From positions 52,806,799 through 52,870,798 of the forward strand of contig CM072525.1 of assembly GCA_036898135.1 (NCBI GenBank): 64,000 nt of DNA. Direction: 5' to 3'. The notes beneath the pieces were generated by a model that ran no database searches, was not told where the DNA came from, and worked only from the letters and a program-made list of their open reading frames with translations. Each line of letters opens with the position of its first letter. Positions within the stretch are counted from its first letter, which is position 1. Made by a program: the position numbers and the translations under genes. Of this stretch, positions 1-10,574 are shown one piece after another. The DNA comes from Oncomelania hupensis (taxonomy: Eukaryota; Mollusca; Gastropoda; Littorinimorpha; Pomatiopsidae).

Positions 1-498
1 AACACAATCCTTAACGTTATGTCATAATATTATTTCTACCTTAAATCTATTCATACTGAACATTCGCCGCTCCTCTTGGGGCAAAACAACAGTCATTTTC
101 TCCATTTTATGACCTTGACTATTCAAGTCCCTATTCTAAATACATTTCCATCAAAATCTATATTATTATCATTCCTTAATATCCAAATACTTATTCTATA
201 TATTATCTAGTTGTCTACGTACCTCCAAAGAGGGCTGGACATGACTATTACATTAACAAACACACAGCTCTACATTCACATGCCAATTTTCTTCAGATCA
301 TTATAACGAACACCGAAAATGGCGAAATGTGCCTCATCATGTAATGACGTAAAACAATTTTATTTGACACTAGTATGGAGAGTTGAACATACTTTTATGT
401 AAGTCAATTCCTTACAATACTCCCTTTCTCTTTAAGAAAAAAAAAGGCAACTAAAGCCTTCGTTGTTTTTTTTTAAATATAATCCAACGATACCAATA

Positions 499-3400
499 AT
501 AATAATAATAATGAATGGTACTTATATCGCGCAAATCTCACATTGTGACTCATTGCGCACCCACTCGCATTCATCCATTGTACATCCTGTCATTACAATA
601 CACATGGCATAATATTACAATGAAATAAAAACAAAACTAATAATAATAATTATTTGAACGCAAGCTTGAACAAATACGTTTTCAGTTGCGATTTGAATGT
701 TGCCAAGTCAGATACCCCTCTCATGTTTGCCGGCAGCGAATTCCAGAGAGTAGGCGCAGCAAAAGAAAATGCACGTTCTCCGAAAGTTTTCATATTTCGG
801 AGTGGCGCTGTTAAAAGACGTTCAGACGAAGAACGTAGTGCCCGAGTTGGTTTATAGGCTACAAGTGCATTGGCTAGGTAGGATGGTAGTGTGCCTTCAA
901 AGAACCGAAATGCCAAAATGCAGACCTTGAATTGAATGCGAAACTTCACCGGCAGCCAGTGAAGCTTGCATAGTAAGGGAGTGGTGTGATCCCTTTTCTT
1001 CCGTTTCAAAATAAGACGCGCTGCGTTGTTTTGTACGCGTTGAAGGCGATTTATTTGTTCAGTTGGAAGACCCACCAGAACAGAATTGCAGAAGTCAAGC
1101 CGTGATGTCACAAAAGCATTGACAAGAGCTGCACACGCTGACTTGGTTAAAAACGGTCGAATAGAGGCAATGCGCCTCATCTCGAGAAAAGTAGCACGAC
1201 AAATAGTACCAATTAGATCTTGCATTGACAAGGTTTGGTCAATTTTGACTCCAAGATAGCGCACGGAGTCTTGGTACGGAATGCTGCTGCCATTTACAAC
1301 TAGGGAGTCGCTGCCGACCTGCCTGAGACACGAGGCTTTGCCTACTGGCATGATTTCAGTTTTTTCAGTGTTCAATTTAAGCTTATTGTTATCCATCCAG
1401 GAAAGAACATCATGGATGCAAGTTTGAATGTCTGACTGCACAGTCTTAAAGTCTGATGGCTGAGAACTCTTGGACAGTTCAGTATCGTCTGCATATTTAT
1501 GGAAATTACATTCATGGTCTGTGATGACGTCTGAAAGTGGCTGGGAATACAATGTAAATAACACAGGCCCCAACACAGAACCCTGAGGTACACCAAATAC
1601 AAGTGAGTCGGGTGATGATAAAACACCATCAACCAGAACTGACTGAAAGCGATCCTGCACATACGACACAAACCAGTCATGAACAACACCACGTAGGCCA
1701 AATGATTTGTTAAGTCTTTGAAGCAGTACAGAATGATCCAGCATGTCGAAAGCCGCGCTGAGGTCAAGAAGCGCCATGAGAGAAACTCGCTTCTGATCTG
1801 AACTCATTAGTAGGCCATCCAGAACATTCAGCACGGCTGTCTCCACACTGTGATCCTTTCTGTATGCACTCTGATACACTTCTAACAGATTGTTTGCTTG
1901 CAGATGCTCGATCAGTTGGGCTAGAACCACTTTCTCTAAGACCTTCGCCATGAAAGGCAGGTTCGACACCGGTCTATAGTGTTTTAACACGTTCGGGTCA
2001 AGCCCAGGCTTCTTGAGAATGGGGGTGATCACAGCTTGTTTGAACTGAGGTGGCACTACGCCACTGACCAGAGACGAGTTAACCACTGAGGTGATAATAG
2101 GAACAAGTTCTACCAAACATTGTTTCGTCAAGGGAGTGGGGATGGGGTCAAGCAAACACGTTTTGCTTGGCATCTTCTTCAGGAGATTCATTATCTCTGT
2201 TTCTGTCACGAGGCGGAAATGGGTTAACAGAAAACCGCTATACTCTTCAAAAGAAGCTGGCTCAACAACGTGGGAGTCCAGCTCATCTCTCAGAGCTTTG
2301 ATTTTGCTAGAGAAGAAATCGCAAAAACGCTGTGGAAGCTCTTCCTTAGGGATGTCTGAGGGAAGAGGTTTAGTGGAGGTTTTGCCCAGCAAATCGCTAG
2401 ACACAGCGAACAGCTGCTTGGTGGATGCAGCCGTCTCAATCTTGCTCTGGTAGAACTGACACTTAGCGGCCAGTAGGCAGGATTTGGCAGACTTTCTTTC
2501 TTGCACGAAGATCTGGCGGTGGACGGTGAGGTGAGTCTTTCTCCAAGTACGCTCAGCACGCCTCTTTTTACGGCGCGCCTCCCGCACCGCAGCAGACAGC
2601 CAAGGGGCCGAAGAACGATCCCTCACCCGTCTCGTAACGGACGGAGCAAGTTGATCCAGGACTGCCCTCAGGCCGGTGTTGTAGCTATCGACCAGGGTCT
2701 CAGCGCTAACATCAGGGTCAGCGCGAAGACCCTCCAGCGACGCGGCTAGGGCAGCGACGTCGGCTTGTAGAATGTCCGGCTGCACAGCGCGCAGATTCCG
2801 CGACGTCACTAGGCGGGTGGGGGGCGGTGGTCGGGCGATGGCGAGGCTGCAGGCGATGACGTGGTGATCGGAGAGGCCCGCGCTGTCCGACACCGACTGT
2901 AAGGACAGCAGGCTGTCGTCGCTGCGCACGATCACCCAGTCCAGCACGTGACCAAGGCGGTGCGTGGGCTGGCTCACCAGCTGGGTCAAGCCGTGGTCAC
3001 TGAGGAGTGTCTTGAGACGACTCACTTGGCTGTCACTGTCATCATCGTAGTGGAAATTAAAGTCCCCACAGATCGAAAGCAGATCACATTTAGCACCAAC
3101 ATAGCGAGACAACAGTTCTGGAAACTCTTGAAAGAAAGTGGAAACGAGCAGTTTGTTCTTTTTACTAGGTGGGGGTCTGTACAGACAAACACACGAAACT
3201 GAAGTTTTGTTCACATGTAGACGCATCTCTACACACTCGAAGCTGCTAAAGTCCAAAGGAGTGAAGGTGACTTGATCGGCAATGTTCGCCTTAACAATAA
3301 AGGCTAAACCACCGCCTCTCGACCCAGCACGGGGGAAACTGAAAGTACGATATCCTTGAGGGGTTAGAGCAGAAATGTAGGCCTCATCACCTTTATCATA

Positions 3401-3698
3401 TAGCCATGTCTCTACTAGCATCATCACGTCGGCTTTGTGTTCAATGATCATTTCACAGATTTCAGTGGCTTTTTGACGACACGATTGTGCATTGAAGCAA
3501 AGAACTTTGAGAGCATGCTGTGTTTGTTTACGTTTGTAACGCTTGCGTGGTAGACCGACCCCAATCTGCAGTACACGAAGTCGAGAGACGAGGTCAGGGG
3601 TCAAACGCGCTGGTGCTACGGACAGTAGTTGAGCGCGATCGTACACTATACGTAATGGTTCAACACGCTCGCCTGAGACTGAGAGCAGCGGTTATACA
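499..3698 (-). mobile_element. CR1/L2-like non-LTR retrotransposon, near complete, minus strand
   Basis: Comparison with the uninterrupted unit copies near 5049-5075 and 11029-11055 gives the borders. The short direct repeat CAATA flanks the insert (494-498 and 3699-3703). The 3' end lies at the left and consists of ATT repeats instead of poly(A), as in CR1/L2-type elements. The right end follows the start of the ORF by about 50 bp, so any 5' UTR is short or lost. The AAT repeat at the 3' junction makes the exact duplication length ambiguous. Confidence 0.85.
650..3646 (-). CDS. ORF2-like endonuclease/reverse transcriptase of a CR1/L2-like LINE
   Basis: This is an uninterrupted 998-codon frame. 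Residues ~46-270 form an APE-type endonuclease: catalytic-type Glu at ~79 in LVETW, GDFNF near 194-198, and SDHH near 259-262, the usual C-terminal motif. Residues ~535-790 form a reverse transcriptase: FGVPQGSVLGP near 684-694 and the catalytic YADD near 718-721. The C-terminal block with SRLDFCNS and LHWLPV is typical of the CR1/L2/Rex group. It would nick DNA and copy its own RNA at the target. No separate ORF1 is visible. No stop or frameshift is seen, so it may be young. The L2 versus CR1 assignment is from motif memory only. Confidence 0.88.
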   Translation of the reverse strand: MYDRAQLLSVAPARLTPDLVSRLRVLQIGVGLPRKRYKRKQTQHALKVLCFNAQSCRQKATEICEMIIEHKADVMMLVETWLYDKGDEAYISALTPQGYRTFSFPRAGSRGGGLAFIVKANIADQVTFTPLDFSSFECVEMRLHVNKTSVSCVCLYRPPPSKKNKLLVSTFFQEFPELLSRYVGAKCDLLSICGDFNFHYDDDSDSQVSRLKTLLSDHGLTQLVSQPTHRLGHVLDWVIVRSDDSLLSLQSVSDSAGLSDHHVIACSLAIARPPPPTRLVTSRNLRAVQPDILQADVAALAASLEGLRADPDVSAETLVDSYNTGLRAVLDQLAPSVTRRVRDRSSAPWLSAAVREARRKKRRAERTWRKTHLTVHRQIFVQERKSAKSCLLAAKCQFYQSKIETAASTKQLFAVSSDLLGKTSTKPLPSDIPKEELPQRFCDFFSSKIKALRDELDSHVVEPASFEEYSGFLLTHFRLVTETEIMNLLKKMPSKTCLLDPIPTPLTKQCLVELVPIITSVVNSSLVSGVVPPQFKQAVITPILKKPGLDPNVLKHYRPVSNLPFMAKVLEKVVLAQLIEHLQANNLLEVYQSAYRKDHSVETAVLNVLDGLLMSSDQKRVSLMALLDLSAAFDMLDHSVLLQRLNKSFGLRGVVHDWFVSYVQDRFQSVLVDGVLSSPDSLVFGVPQGSVLGPVLFTLYSQPLSDVITDHECNFHKYADDTELSKSSQPSDFKTVQSDIQTCIHDVLSWMDNNKLKLNTEKTEIMPVGKASCLRQVGSDSLVVNGSSIPYQDSVRYLGVKIDQTLSMQDLIGTICRATFLEMRRIASIRPFLTKSACAALVNAFVTSRLDFCNSVLVGLPTEQINRLQRVQNNAARLILKRKKRDHTTPLLCKLHWLPVKFRIQFKVCILAFRFFEGTLPSYLANALVAYKPTRALRSSSERLLTAPLRNMKTFGERAFSFAAPTLWNSLPANMRGVSDLATFKSQLKTYLFKLAFK

Positions 3699-3889
3699 CA
3701 ATATACTATTGTAGCATACAAACTTTAAAACCAACAAAAAATACATTATGTGCTATAGTAACTATAACACCTATGTTTAAGCCCTTATGAAACTCTAATC
3801 CACAGTTTAGGTTTCAGTCTTATTGGCTACTGATCTTTTTTTTTTCCTTGTTGTGATTATTGATCGATTTCAGCACGAGATACATGCTC

Positions 3890-4112
3890 TTAGCCTAATG
3901 AACTGCTGGAAACCGTTTCTTGAATTATTTCTTGAATATTGCGTTGTTCTGGGAAGTTCTCTCCCACCCAGTATGACTGTTCATGTCTGTGTTGGTCACG
4001 GAAACTCCGCAGAATGGTGGACCTTAGGAAATCCAAAATCTGTTCATTCATGACATTCATGCCTGCAACAGAGAGAGCCAGAGCCAAGTTGAAGTGTGAC
4101 AGCAGTTTGGAA
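3890..4112 (-). pseudogene. FANCI-like fragment, copy 1
   Basis: Minus-strand translation resembles the helical solenoid of FANCI, the DNA crosslink-repair partner of FANCD2, as I recall it: FNLALALSV, then EQILDFLRSTILRSF, then an acidic-serine end. It stops where the longer copy at 14690-15107 continues with a tryptophan codon, which here has become TAA. No methionine or splice logic supports expression. It belongs to the tandem unit and has been copied along with it. Confidence 0.6.
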
Positions 4113-4380
4113 GCACATGAGTGTTGCCATGTCTTCCGGTACTTGCTCAATGCTCTTTTTTTTTTTTTTTTTTTTTTTGGGGGGGGGGGGTGTAACGAAG
4201 CAGCGTTTGTTATATATATTAAATAAACAATAAACTTACACTACATACTGAAACTTGGAATGATAAAAAACAAAAGAAGACTTTTGTTGTTTTTGATTGA
4301 ATACTTCATTCACACTCTTTTATTCCTCACGAAGACGATATTGACGTTGAATTAGAATTAATCACAATATAAATTTTCAG

Positions 4381-4594
4381 GATGATGAAGAACTTGTATG
4401 GATGGCAGATGATCTTGTCTCAGTTGCACAGTCAATGTTCGATGATGATGGCAGTCCTATGGCTATGGCACGATGATGATTATCAGCTCCCCAATGTCGA
4501 TGAAAAGATTACCGCATTATTTTCCCTTGATTACATCCAATATAAAACCCCTAAAAAAGACAATGTGAACAAAATCCTTAACGTTATGTCGTAA
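4381..4594 (+). other. Exon-like coding fragment in unit 1, unrecognised
   Basis: A TTTTCAG acceptor-like site ends at 4380. One frame then reads DDEELVWMADDLVSVAQSMF before TGATGA. A second frame stays open to 4594 and includes DYQLPNVDEKITALFSLD. The frame switch suggests a broken coding fragment. The same block is at 10361-10574 with few differences. I do not recognise the protein. Confidence 0.35.
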
Positions 4595-5251
4595 TATTAT
4601 TTCTACCTTAAATCTATTCATACTGAACATTCGCCGCTCTTCTTGGGGCAAAACAACGGTCATTTTCTCCATTTAATGACCTTGACTATTCAAGTCCCTA
4701 TTCTAAATATATTTCCATCAAAATCTATATTATTATCATTCTTTAATATCCAAATACTTATTCTATATATTATCTATTGGTCTACGTACCTCCAAAGAGG
4801 GCTCGACACGACTATTACAGTAACAAACACACAGCTCTACATTCACATGCCAATTTTCTTCAGATCATTATAACGAACACCGAAAATGGCGAAATGTGTT
4901 TCATCATGTAATGACGTAAAACAATTTTATTTCACACTAGTATGGAAAGTTGAACATTCTTTTATGTAAGTCAAATCCTTAGAATACTCCCTTTCTCTTT
5001 AAGAAAAAAAAAGGCAACTATAGCCTTTGTTTTTTTTTTTAATATAATGCAACGATACCAATATACAATTGTAGCATACACACTTTAAAACCAACAAAAA
5101 ATACATTATGTGCTATAGTAACTATAACACCTATGTTTAAGCCCTTATGAAACTCTAATCCACAGTTTAGGTTTCAGTCTTATTGGCTACAGATCTTTTT
5201 TTTTCCTTGTTGTGATTATTGATCGATTTCAGCATGAGATACATGCTCTTA

Positions 5252-5474
5252 GCCTGATGAACTGCTGGAAACCGTTTCTTGAATTATTTCTTGAATATTG
5301 CGCTGATCTGGGAATTTCTCTCTCACCCATTATGACTGTTCATGTCTGTGTTGGTCATGGAAACTCCGCAGAATGGTGGACCTTAGGAAATCCAAAATCT
5401 GTTCATTCATGACATTCATGCCTGCAACAGAGAGAGCCAGAGCCAAGTTGAAGGGTGACAGCACTTTGGAAGCA
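5252..5474 (-). pseudogene. FANCI-like fragment, copy 2
   Basis: This is the same fragment as copy 1, including KVLSPFNLALALSV. It has an extra in-frame TAA after the EQS motif and the same terminal TAA, so it is a pseudogene. It lies at the equivalent place of unit 2. Confidence 0.6.
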
Positions 5475-5631
5475 CATGAGTGTTGCCATGTCTTCCGGTA
5501 CTTACTCAATGCTCATTTTTTGGGGGGGTGGGGGGGTGTAACGAAGCAGCGTTCGTTATATATATTAAATAAACAATAAACTTACACTACATACTGAAAC
5601 TTGGAATGATAAAAAACAAAAGAAGACTTTT

Positions 5632-5663
5632 CTGCCGTGATTTGACAAAACCGAGTAAGTCCA
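5632..5663. repeat. Left terminal inverted repeat of TIR element copy 1
   Basis: It matches the reverse complement of 10230-10261 with about three mismatches over 32 bp. It contains the internal motif GACAAAACCGAG(T/C)AAGTCC, which is also repeated further inside the arms. Confidence 0.85.
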
Positions 5664-6156
5664 CCTAAGGTCGAAAATGAGTTTTTTGCGCCATCAAACT
5701 TGCAAGAGAATGACGCATCTTACCTGTAAAAATCAAATCCGAACTATGTTTAGATTTGGAGATATCATAGAGTAAGTCCTTGTTAAAAAAATTTTAAGTG
5801 GGGGAATAAACTGATAAAACCAAGCAAGTCCCCTGCGATTTTGTTTCGGCGATCCTCTGGCTGATGCTCGAGTTTGCATGATGACGTCATTTTCTACAAT
5901 AACCTGACAAAGAAAAGTAAGTCCTCCCGACCAATGAGAAAGCGCCTTAAGATAAAGTGGACCAGTGAGAATCCATGTTATTGCTGCTGTGCAATATTAT
6001 TTTCCTGTGAAAATGATGACGAAATTTCGGTCAGCAAAGGACGTGTTCGGCTTTTTTAAAAAGAGTTTTCTTCATGTACTTTCCTGCCCACCATGAAGGA
6101 TCCTGTAGATCTTTCGCCTACGCGGCAACTTCCACGAGGTGTGGAAATAAACAAAC

Positions 6157-9100
6157 TATCCTATCCTATCCTATCCTATCCTATCCTATCCTATCCTATC
6201 CTGTCCCGTAACCCTGAGGTCGTAGGGGCACCACAGATGATCGTTTAACCAGCATACTCCATCTCTCTCTGTCCTCAGCAGCCCTGATGGCTTCGCTCAG
6301 TGTCAAACCAGTCCATTCTCGAATGTTGTCCTCCCACCTCTTTTTCGGTCTCCCTCTTTTTCTACCTCCTTGCATTGTGCCTTGCAGAATAGTCTTTGCA
6401 AGGCCTGATGATCTGGTGACGTGGCCATACCATCGGAGTTTCCGTTTCTTCACCACTGTGAGCAGGTCATCGTGTTGTCAAATGGCTTGTGTGATGGTCT
6501 GTCGGACTTCGTCGTTGGTGATGTGTTGGGTATAGGAAATGCCCAGAAGTCTTCTGTAGCACCTCATCTCCATGCTTTGTATTCTTCGTTGTAGATCTGC
6601 TGTGAGGGTCCATGCTTCGCAAGCATATAGGAAGATGGAGATGACAAGGGAGCGCAGCAGTCTTACTTTGGAATGTAGAATGATGGTCCTGTCTTTCCAA
6701 ATGGCTTCAACCTTGTCAGGGCAGCAGTTGTTTGTGCGATCCTGGAGAGGACTTCCTGTCGGGACCCATTGCCTGATACAATGGCTCCTAAATATTTGAA
6801 GCTATGCACTGTGTTGAGGGATTGGCCTTGGACTTTGATGTCCGTGTTGATGCCATTGGTGTTTTTGGTCATCATTTCGGTCTTCTCTGCACTTATTTCA
6901 ATTCCATAAGCTTTGGAGGTGGTGTCAAGCCTCTGTACCAGCTGTTCAAGTACTTGTTCCTCTCCAGCCAATCCATCAATGTCATCCGCAAAACGAAGAT
7001 TGGAGATTGCTCTACCCCCTATGCTGACTGTGCCTTCGTGATCTGCAAGAGCATCTGACATGATGCACTCTAGGAAGATGTTGAAGGGTGTTGGAGAGAG
7101 TAGGCATCCTTGACGCACACCGATTGTTGTTCTGAACCAGTTCCCGATGGCCCTGTTGTGGAGGACTGCACTGGTAGCCTTGTCATACAGGTTTTTGATT
7201 ACTTCAATAATTTTAGGTCTGATGTTGTACGCTTTTATTGTTGCCCATAGAGCTGCATGCCAGACTCGGTCAAACGTTTTCTTGAAGTCTATGAACACAT
7301 GATGTTGGTGCTGTAGGTATTTCTCACAGATTATTCTGAGGTTGAAAATCTGTTCAGTGGTACTTCGCCCTGCCCTGAATCCTGCTTGTTCTTCAGCTAT
7401 GATTTGTTCAGCTTGGGGTTTCAACCTGTTGAGTAATATTTTCAGGAGGACCTTGCTGGGATGGATGATGAGGCTGATGGTGCGGTAATTTTCACACTCC
7501 TGAAGGTTACCTTTTTTGGGAAGAGTGATGACAAGCGACTGGGCCCATGGTATAGGCCACTCTCCACTCTTCCAGATCTTGTTACAGATAATGGTGAGGG
7601 CATCAATCATCGCTTCTCCTCCTGCTTGTAGCAGTTCCGCGGGTATGTTGTCCACTCCCGCTGACTTCCCTTTCTTTAGCGATTGCACTGCTGCCTCAAC
7701 TTCTTCCCGGAGAATTGGGAGGATTTCTTCTTCTCTGTTCTCGGGACATGCTAGAACTGATGGGTCTCCATTTGGTGTATGGTTGTAAAGGTCAGATCAG
7801 TACTCTGTTCATCTGTACAATACTTCTTGTTCTTCTGTAAGGCATATGCCAGACTTGCTTTGGATCGTGGAGACTTTGGGCTGTTTGAAACTTGTCAGCC
7901 GCTTTACAGTCTGGTAGGCCTTCTTGCTGTTGTTTTTGTTCAGACTGTTCTCTATTTCCTGGCATTGATCTTCTATCCAGTTCTCCTTTGCTGTGCGCAT
8001 GCCTTTTCGGATGTCATTGTTGATTTTTCGGTAGACATCAGCTCCCTGTGAGGTGTTCTTTTTCTTTCTTTTTTTTAAATCTCTCTTCGTTTATCACACA
8101 GATCCAAAAGTTCAGGTGTGATCCACGGCTTCTTCTTTGGTCGGTGCTTGCCAAGGATCTCAGTGGCGGCATCTGTCACAGCTGAGTTGAAGGTGGTGGT
8201 CATGGTGTTGACATCTACTTCACCAGCCCCCAAAATGAGCAGTGGTGCAAATTTCCCTTCAATTGTGGCCTGAAATAGTTCTGCCACCTCCGCATCTTGC
8301 AGTTTGTCCAGGTCGAACTTCAGTCTAGTGCAGTATTTACTCTCTTCAAGTGGAGCCGGAAAGACATCATCAAGAGATCGTGGTCACTTCCGATGTCTGC
8401 TCCTGGAAAAGTGCGTGTCCTGCCAATGTTGATGCTTGATCTGAAGCGTTTCTTGACCATGATGTAGTCTATTTGGTTGTGATGCTCCCCCCTGGGACTG
8501 TGCCATGTCCATCGTCTGGAGTTTTTGTGGAGACCAAGCGTGTTTGCCAGTACCAGATTGTTGTATCTGGCAAACTCCAAGAATCTCAGACCCCTGTCAT
8601 TTGTCTCGTTGTTGCAGTGGGGTCCACATGTGTCTCCCCAGTTGTGGTGCGCATCTTGGCCAACCTTGGCATTCCAGTCGCCTTGCACTATGACTATGTC
8701 CTTCTTCGGCACTTGGTCAAGGACCGCCTGTAGATTTTCATAAAAATCCTCCACTTCGCTGTCGTCATAGTCTGATGTTGGGGCATAGGTCTGGATGATG
8801 GTGATGTTGAAAGGGGCTGCTCTCAGGCGGATGGTAATGAGTCTACCGGGCGGCAACCCATGACAGTGGCTAGAATGTTCTTGTGGACCAAGAATCCAAC
8901 GCCGTGTTCGTGCCTGTCATCTCTACCGCTGAAATAGAGCTTGTGGCCTTTGTCTGTCGTTGTTTCACCTAGGCCTTTCCAGCGCAGTTCGCTAATGCCT
9001 AGAACGTTCCATCGATAGTGGTCCAACTCGTGGGCCAGTTCTTCTAATTTTCCTTCCACAGTTAGGGTCCTGACATTCCAGGTTCCTATGACGATGTTGT

Positions 9101-9507
9101 TTCTCGTGCGGATCTTGCTAAATTGTCCATCAGTAGCATACTTAACACCTCCGTCCTGGTGGCCAACGGAAGGCGTGGTCCTTGAGCCGGGCGACGACCT
9201 ATCCGGTATGGAATTAGTGGATAGTGTCATTATGCATGTAGTGTGTCTTGGGCAAAAAAGGTCCTGGCGGTGCCCAATCCTCTCCAGGCTATTGGGCACA
9301 GCCGAAATCCACGAATACGGTGTGGCTCGTCTTGGCCCCGAGCACGTGGTCGTTGAACATGTAGCAACGTGAGGTTCCTCACCCTGGCCGGTGACTTCTG
9401 TGTAGAAGACTTTCGCCCAGTGATGCCGTGCTAACATTATCCCTGTTAGTCGCCTCTTACGACACGCCGGAAAACGTTGGGCCTATTCTATTCAGTGCCC
9501 GAACCCA
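6157..9507 (-). pseudogene. RTE-like LINE, decayed, inside TIR element copy 1
   Basis: The 3' tail is (CCTAT)n on the plus strand at 6157-6201, i.e. GGATA repeats at the LINE 3' end. Minus-strand frames run endonuclease (8823-9437, 8320-8856), linker (8075-8287, 7809-8000), reverse transcriptase (6663-7688) and C-terminus (6196-6456), so several frameshifts separate once continuous parts. Seen motifs include GTWNVRTL, QGDWNAKVG, SDHD, FADD in place of YADD, and a basic GRP(K)KRW tail. This endonuclease type is the one found in bovine CFDP2, an RTE-derived protein. The 5' end near 9507 agrees with the other copies. Confidence 0.85.
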
Positions 9508-10229
9508 CAAACAAACAGCAACAAATATATTACAGACACACAACAAGGGCAACAAAATACAAGACATACACGTGGTGTAAAGGCAGGAAGATCGCTACAA
9601 TAGGAAACTGAAAGGAAAATAGTTTTGTATTTTTAAAATTAAATTGGCTGCATCTAATATTATTTTGAAGGGAGAGCAAAAAAACCCATGACTCCTGCAT
9701 ACCAACCCAGGAATATTAAGTGAAGAATGGCTAAAACAATAAACAGGCACACATATACACCCACTGTAACTGTCGCACCCACATCTTACAAAACCCAACT
9801 TATGTGACTCATCTCGTCAGGCTTTTTAACAAAGAAACGAAACGGCCTATGGGACTTACTTGGTTTGGTGAATTTTGAAAACAAGGATTTACTTAATAAT
9901 AAACTGACAAAACCAAGCGGATTTGACTTACTTGGTTTTGTGAAATTTTTTAACAAGGATTTAATTCAATAATAAACTGACAAAACCAAGCGGTTGACTT
10001 GCTTGGTTTTGTCATGTTCTCAACAAAGATCTATCTCAAGAATAATCTGACAAAACAAAGCAAGTCCACAAATAGTCTTAAAACATCAAATCTATCAAAC
10101 ATTTCTTTAACATTCAAGGTATGCACTCTTAAATCGAGGAATTGCATTATAATATGCCCTTAAACTTCCAGAAACGATCGCGTAATATAGCGCAACACAA
10201 AACGTCGATTTTCTCGAAAGTAGGTTTTG

Positions 10230-10261
10230 TGGACTTGCTCGGTTTTGTCAGTTCACGGCAG
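10230..10261. repeat. Right terminal inverted repeat of TIR element copy 1
   Basis: It is the inverted partner of 5632-5663 and is followed by the TTTT target duplication. Confidence 0.85.
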
Positions 10262-10360
10262 TTTTGTTGTTTTTGATTGAATACTTAATTCACACTCTTT
10301 TATTCCTCACGAAGACGATATTGACGTTGAATTAGAATTAATCACATTATACATTTTCAG

Positions 10361-10574
10361 GATGATGAAGACCTTGTATGGATGGCAGATGATCTTGTCT
10401 CAGTTGCACAGTCAATGTTCGATGAAGATGGCAGTCCTATGGCTATGGCACGATGATGATTATCAGCTCCCCAATGTCGATGAAAAGATTACCGCATTAT
10501 TTTCCCTTGATTACATCCAACATAAAACCCATAAAAAAGACAATGTGAACAAAATCCTTAACGTTATGTCGTAA
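10361..10574 (+). other. Exon-like coding fragment in unit 2, unrecognised
   Basis: This is the second copy of the block at 4381-4594, again preceded by TTTTCAG. Its open frame again runs to an equivalent stop. One repeat difference turns a GATGATG run into GATGAAG. Confidence 0.35.

Larger units (their letters stand above)
1..4567. repeat. Unit 1 of the 1.35 kb array, interrupted by a LINE
   Basis: This is unit sequence at 1-498 and 3699-4567, split by the LINE at 499-3698. It carries FANCI-like copy 1, a T-run followed by a G-run near 4157-4190, and the exon-like frame from 4381. Confidence 0.85.
5632..10261. mobile_element. TIR element copy 1 carrying an RTE-like LINE as cargo
   Basis: The ends are imperfect inverted repeats of about 32 bp starting CTGCCGTGA. 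The element sits between TTTT at 5628-5631 and TTTT at 10262-10265; the uninterrupted site in units 1 and 3 has one TTTT. Both arms carry repeated copies of a motif near TGACAAAACCAAGCAAGTCC in both orientations. No transposase frame is visible in the arms, so it is probably non-autonomous. The LINE inside lies at 6157-9507. A reverse-oriented copy of the whole composite is at 31266-35567. Superfamily is not assigned; the 4-bp duplication is the only clue. Confidence 0.85.
4568..10547. repeat. Unit 2 of the 1.35 kb array, interrupted by a TIR element
   Basis: Unit sequence occurs at 4568-5631 and 10262-10547. It is split by the 4630-bp composite element, which duplicated TTTT. Units 1 and 3 show the uninterrupted target. 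Confidence 0.85.

Noticed and set aside
8473..8733. Plus-strand frames inside the RTE copies, repeated at each copy
   Set aside because: They are antisense shadows of the endonuclease domain, present at the same place in every copy.
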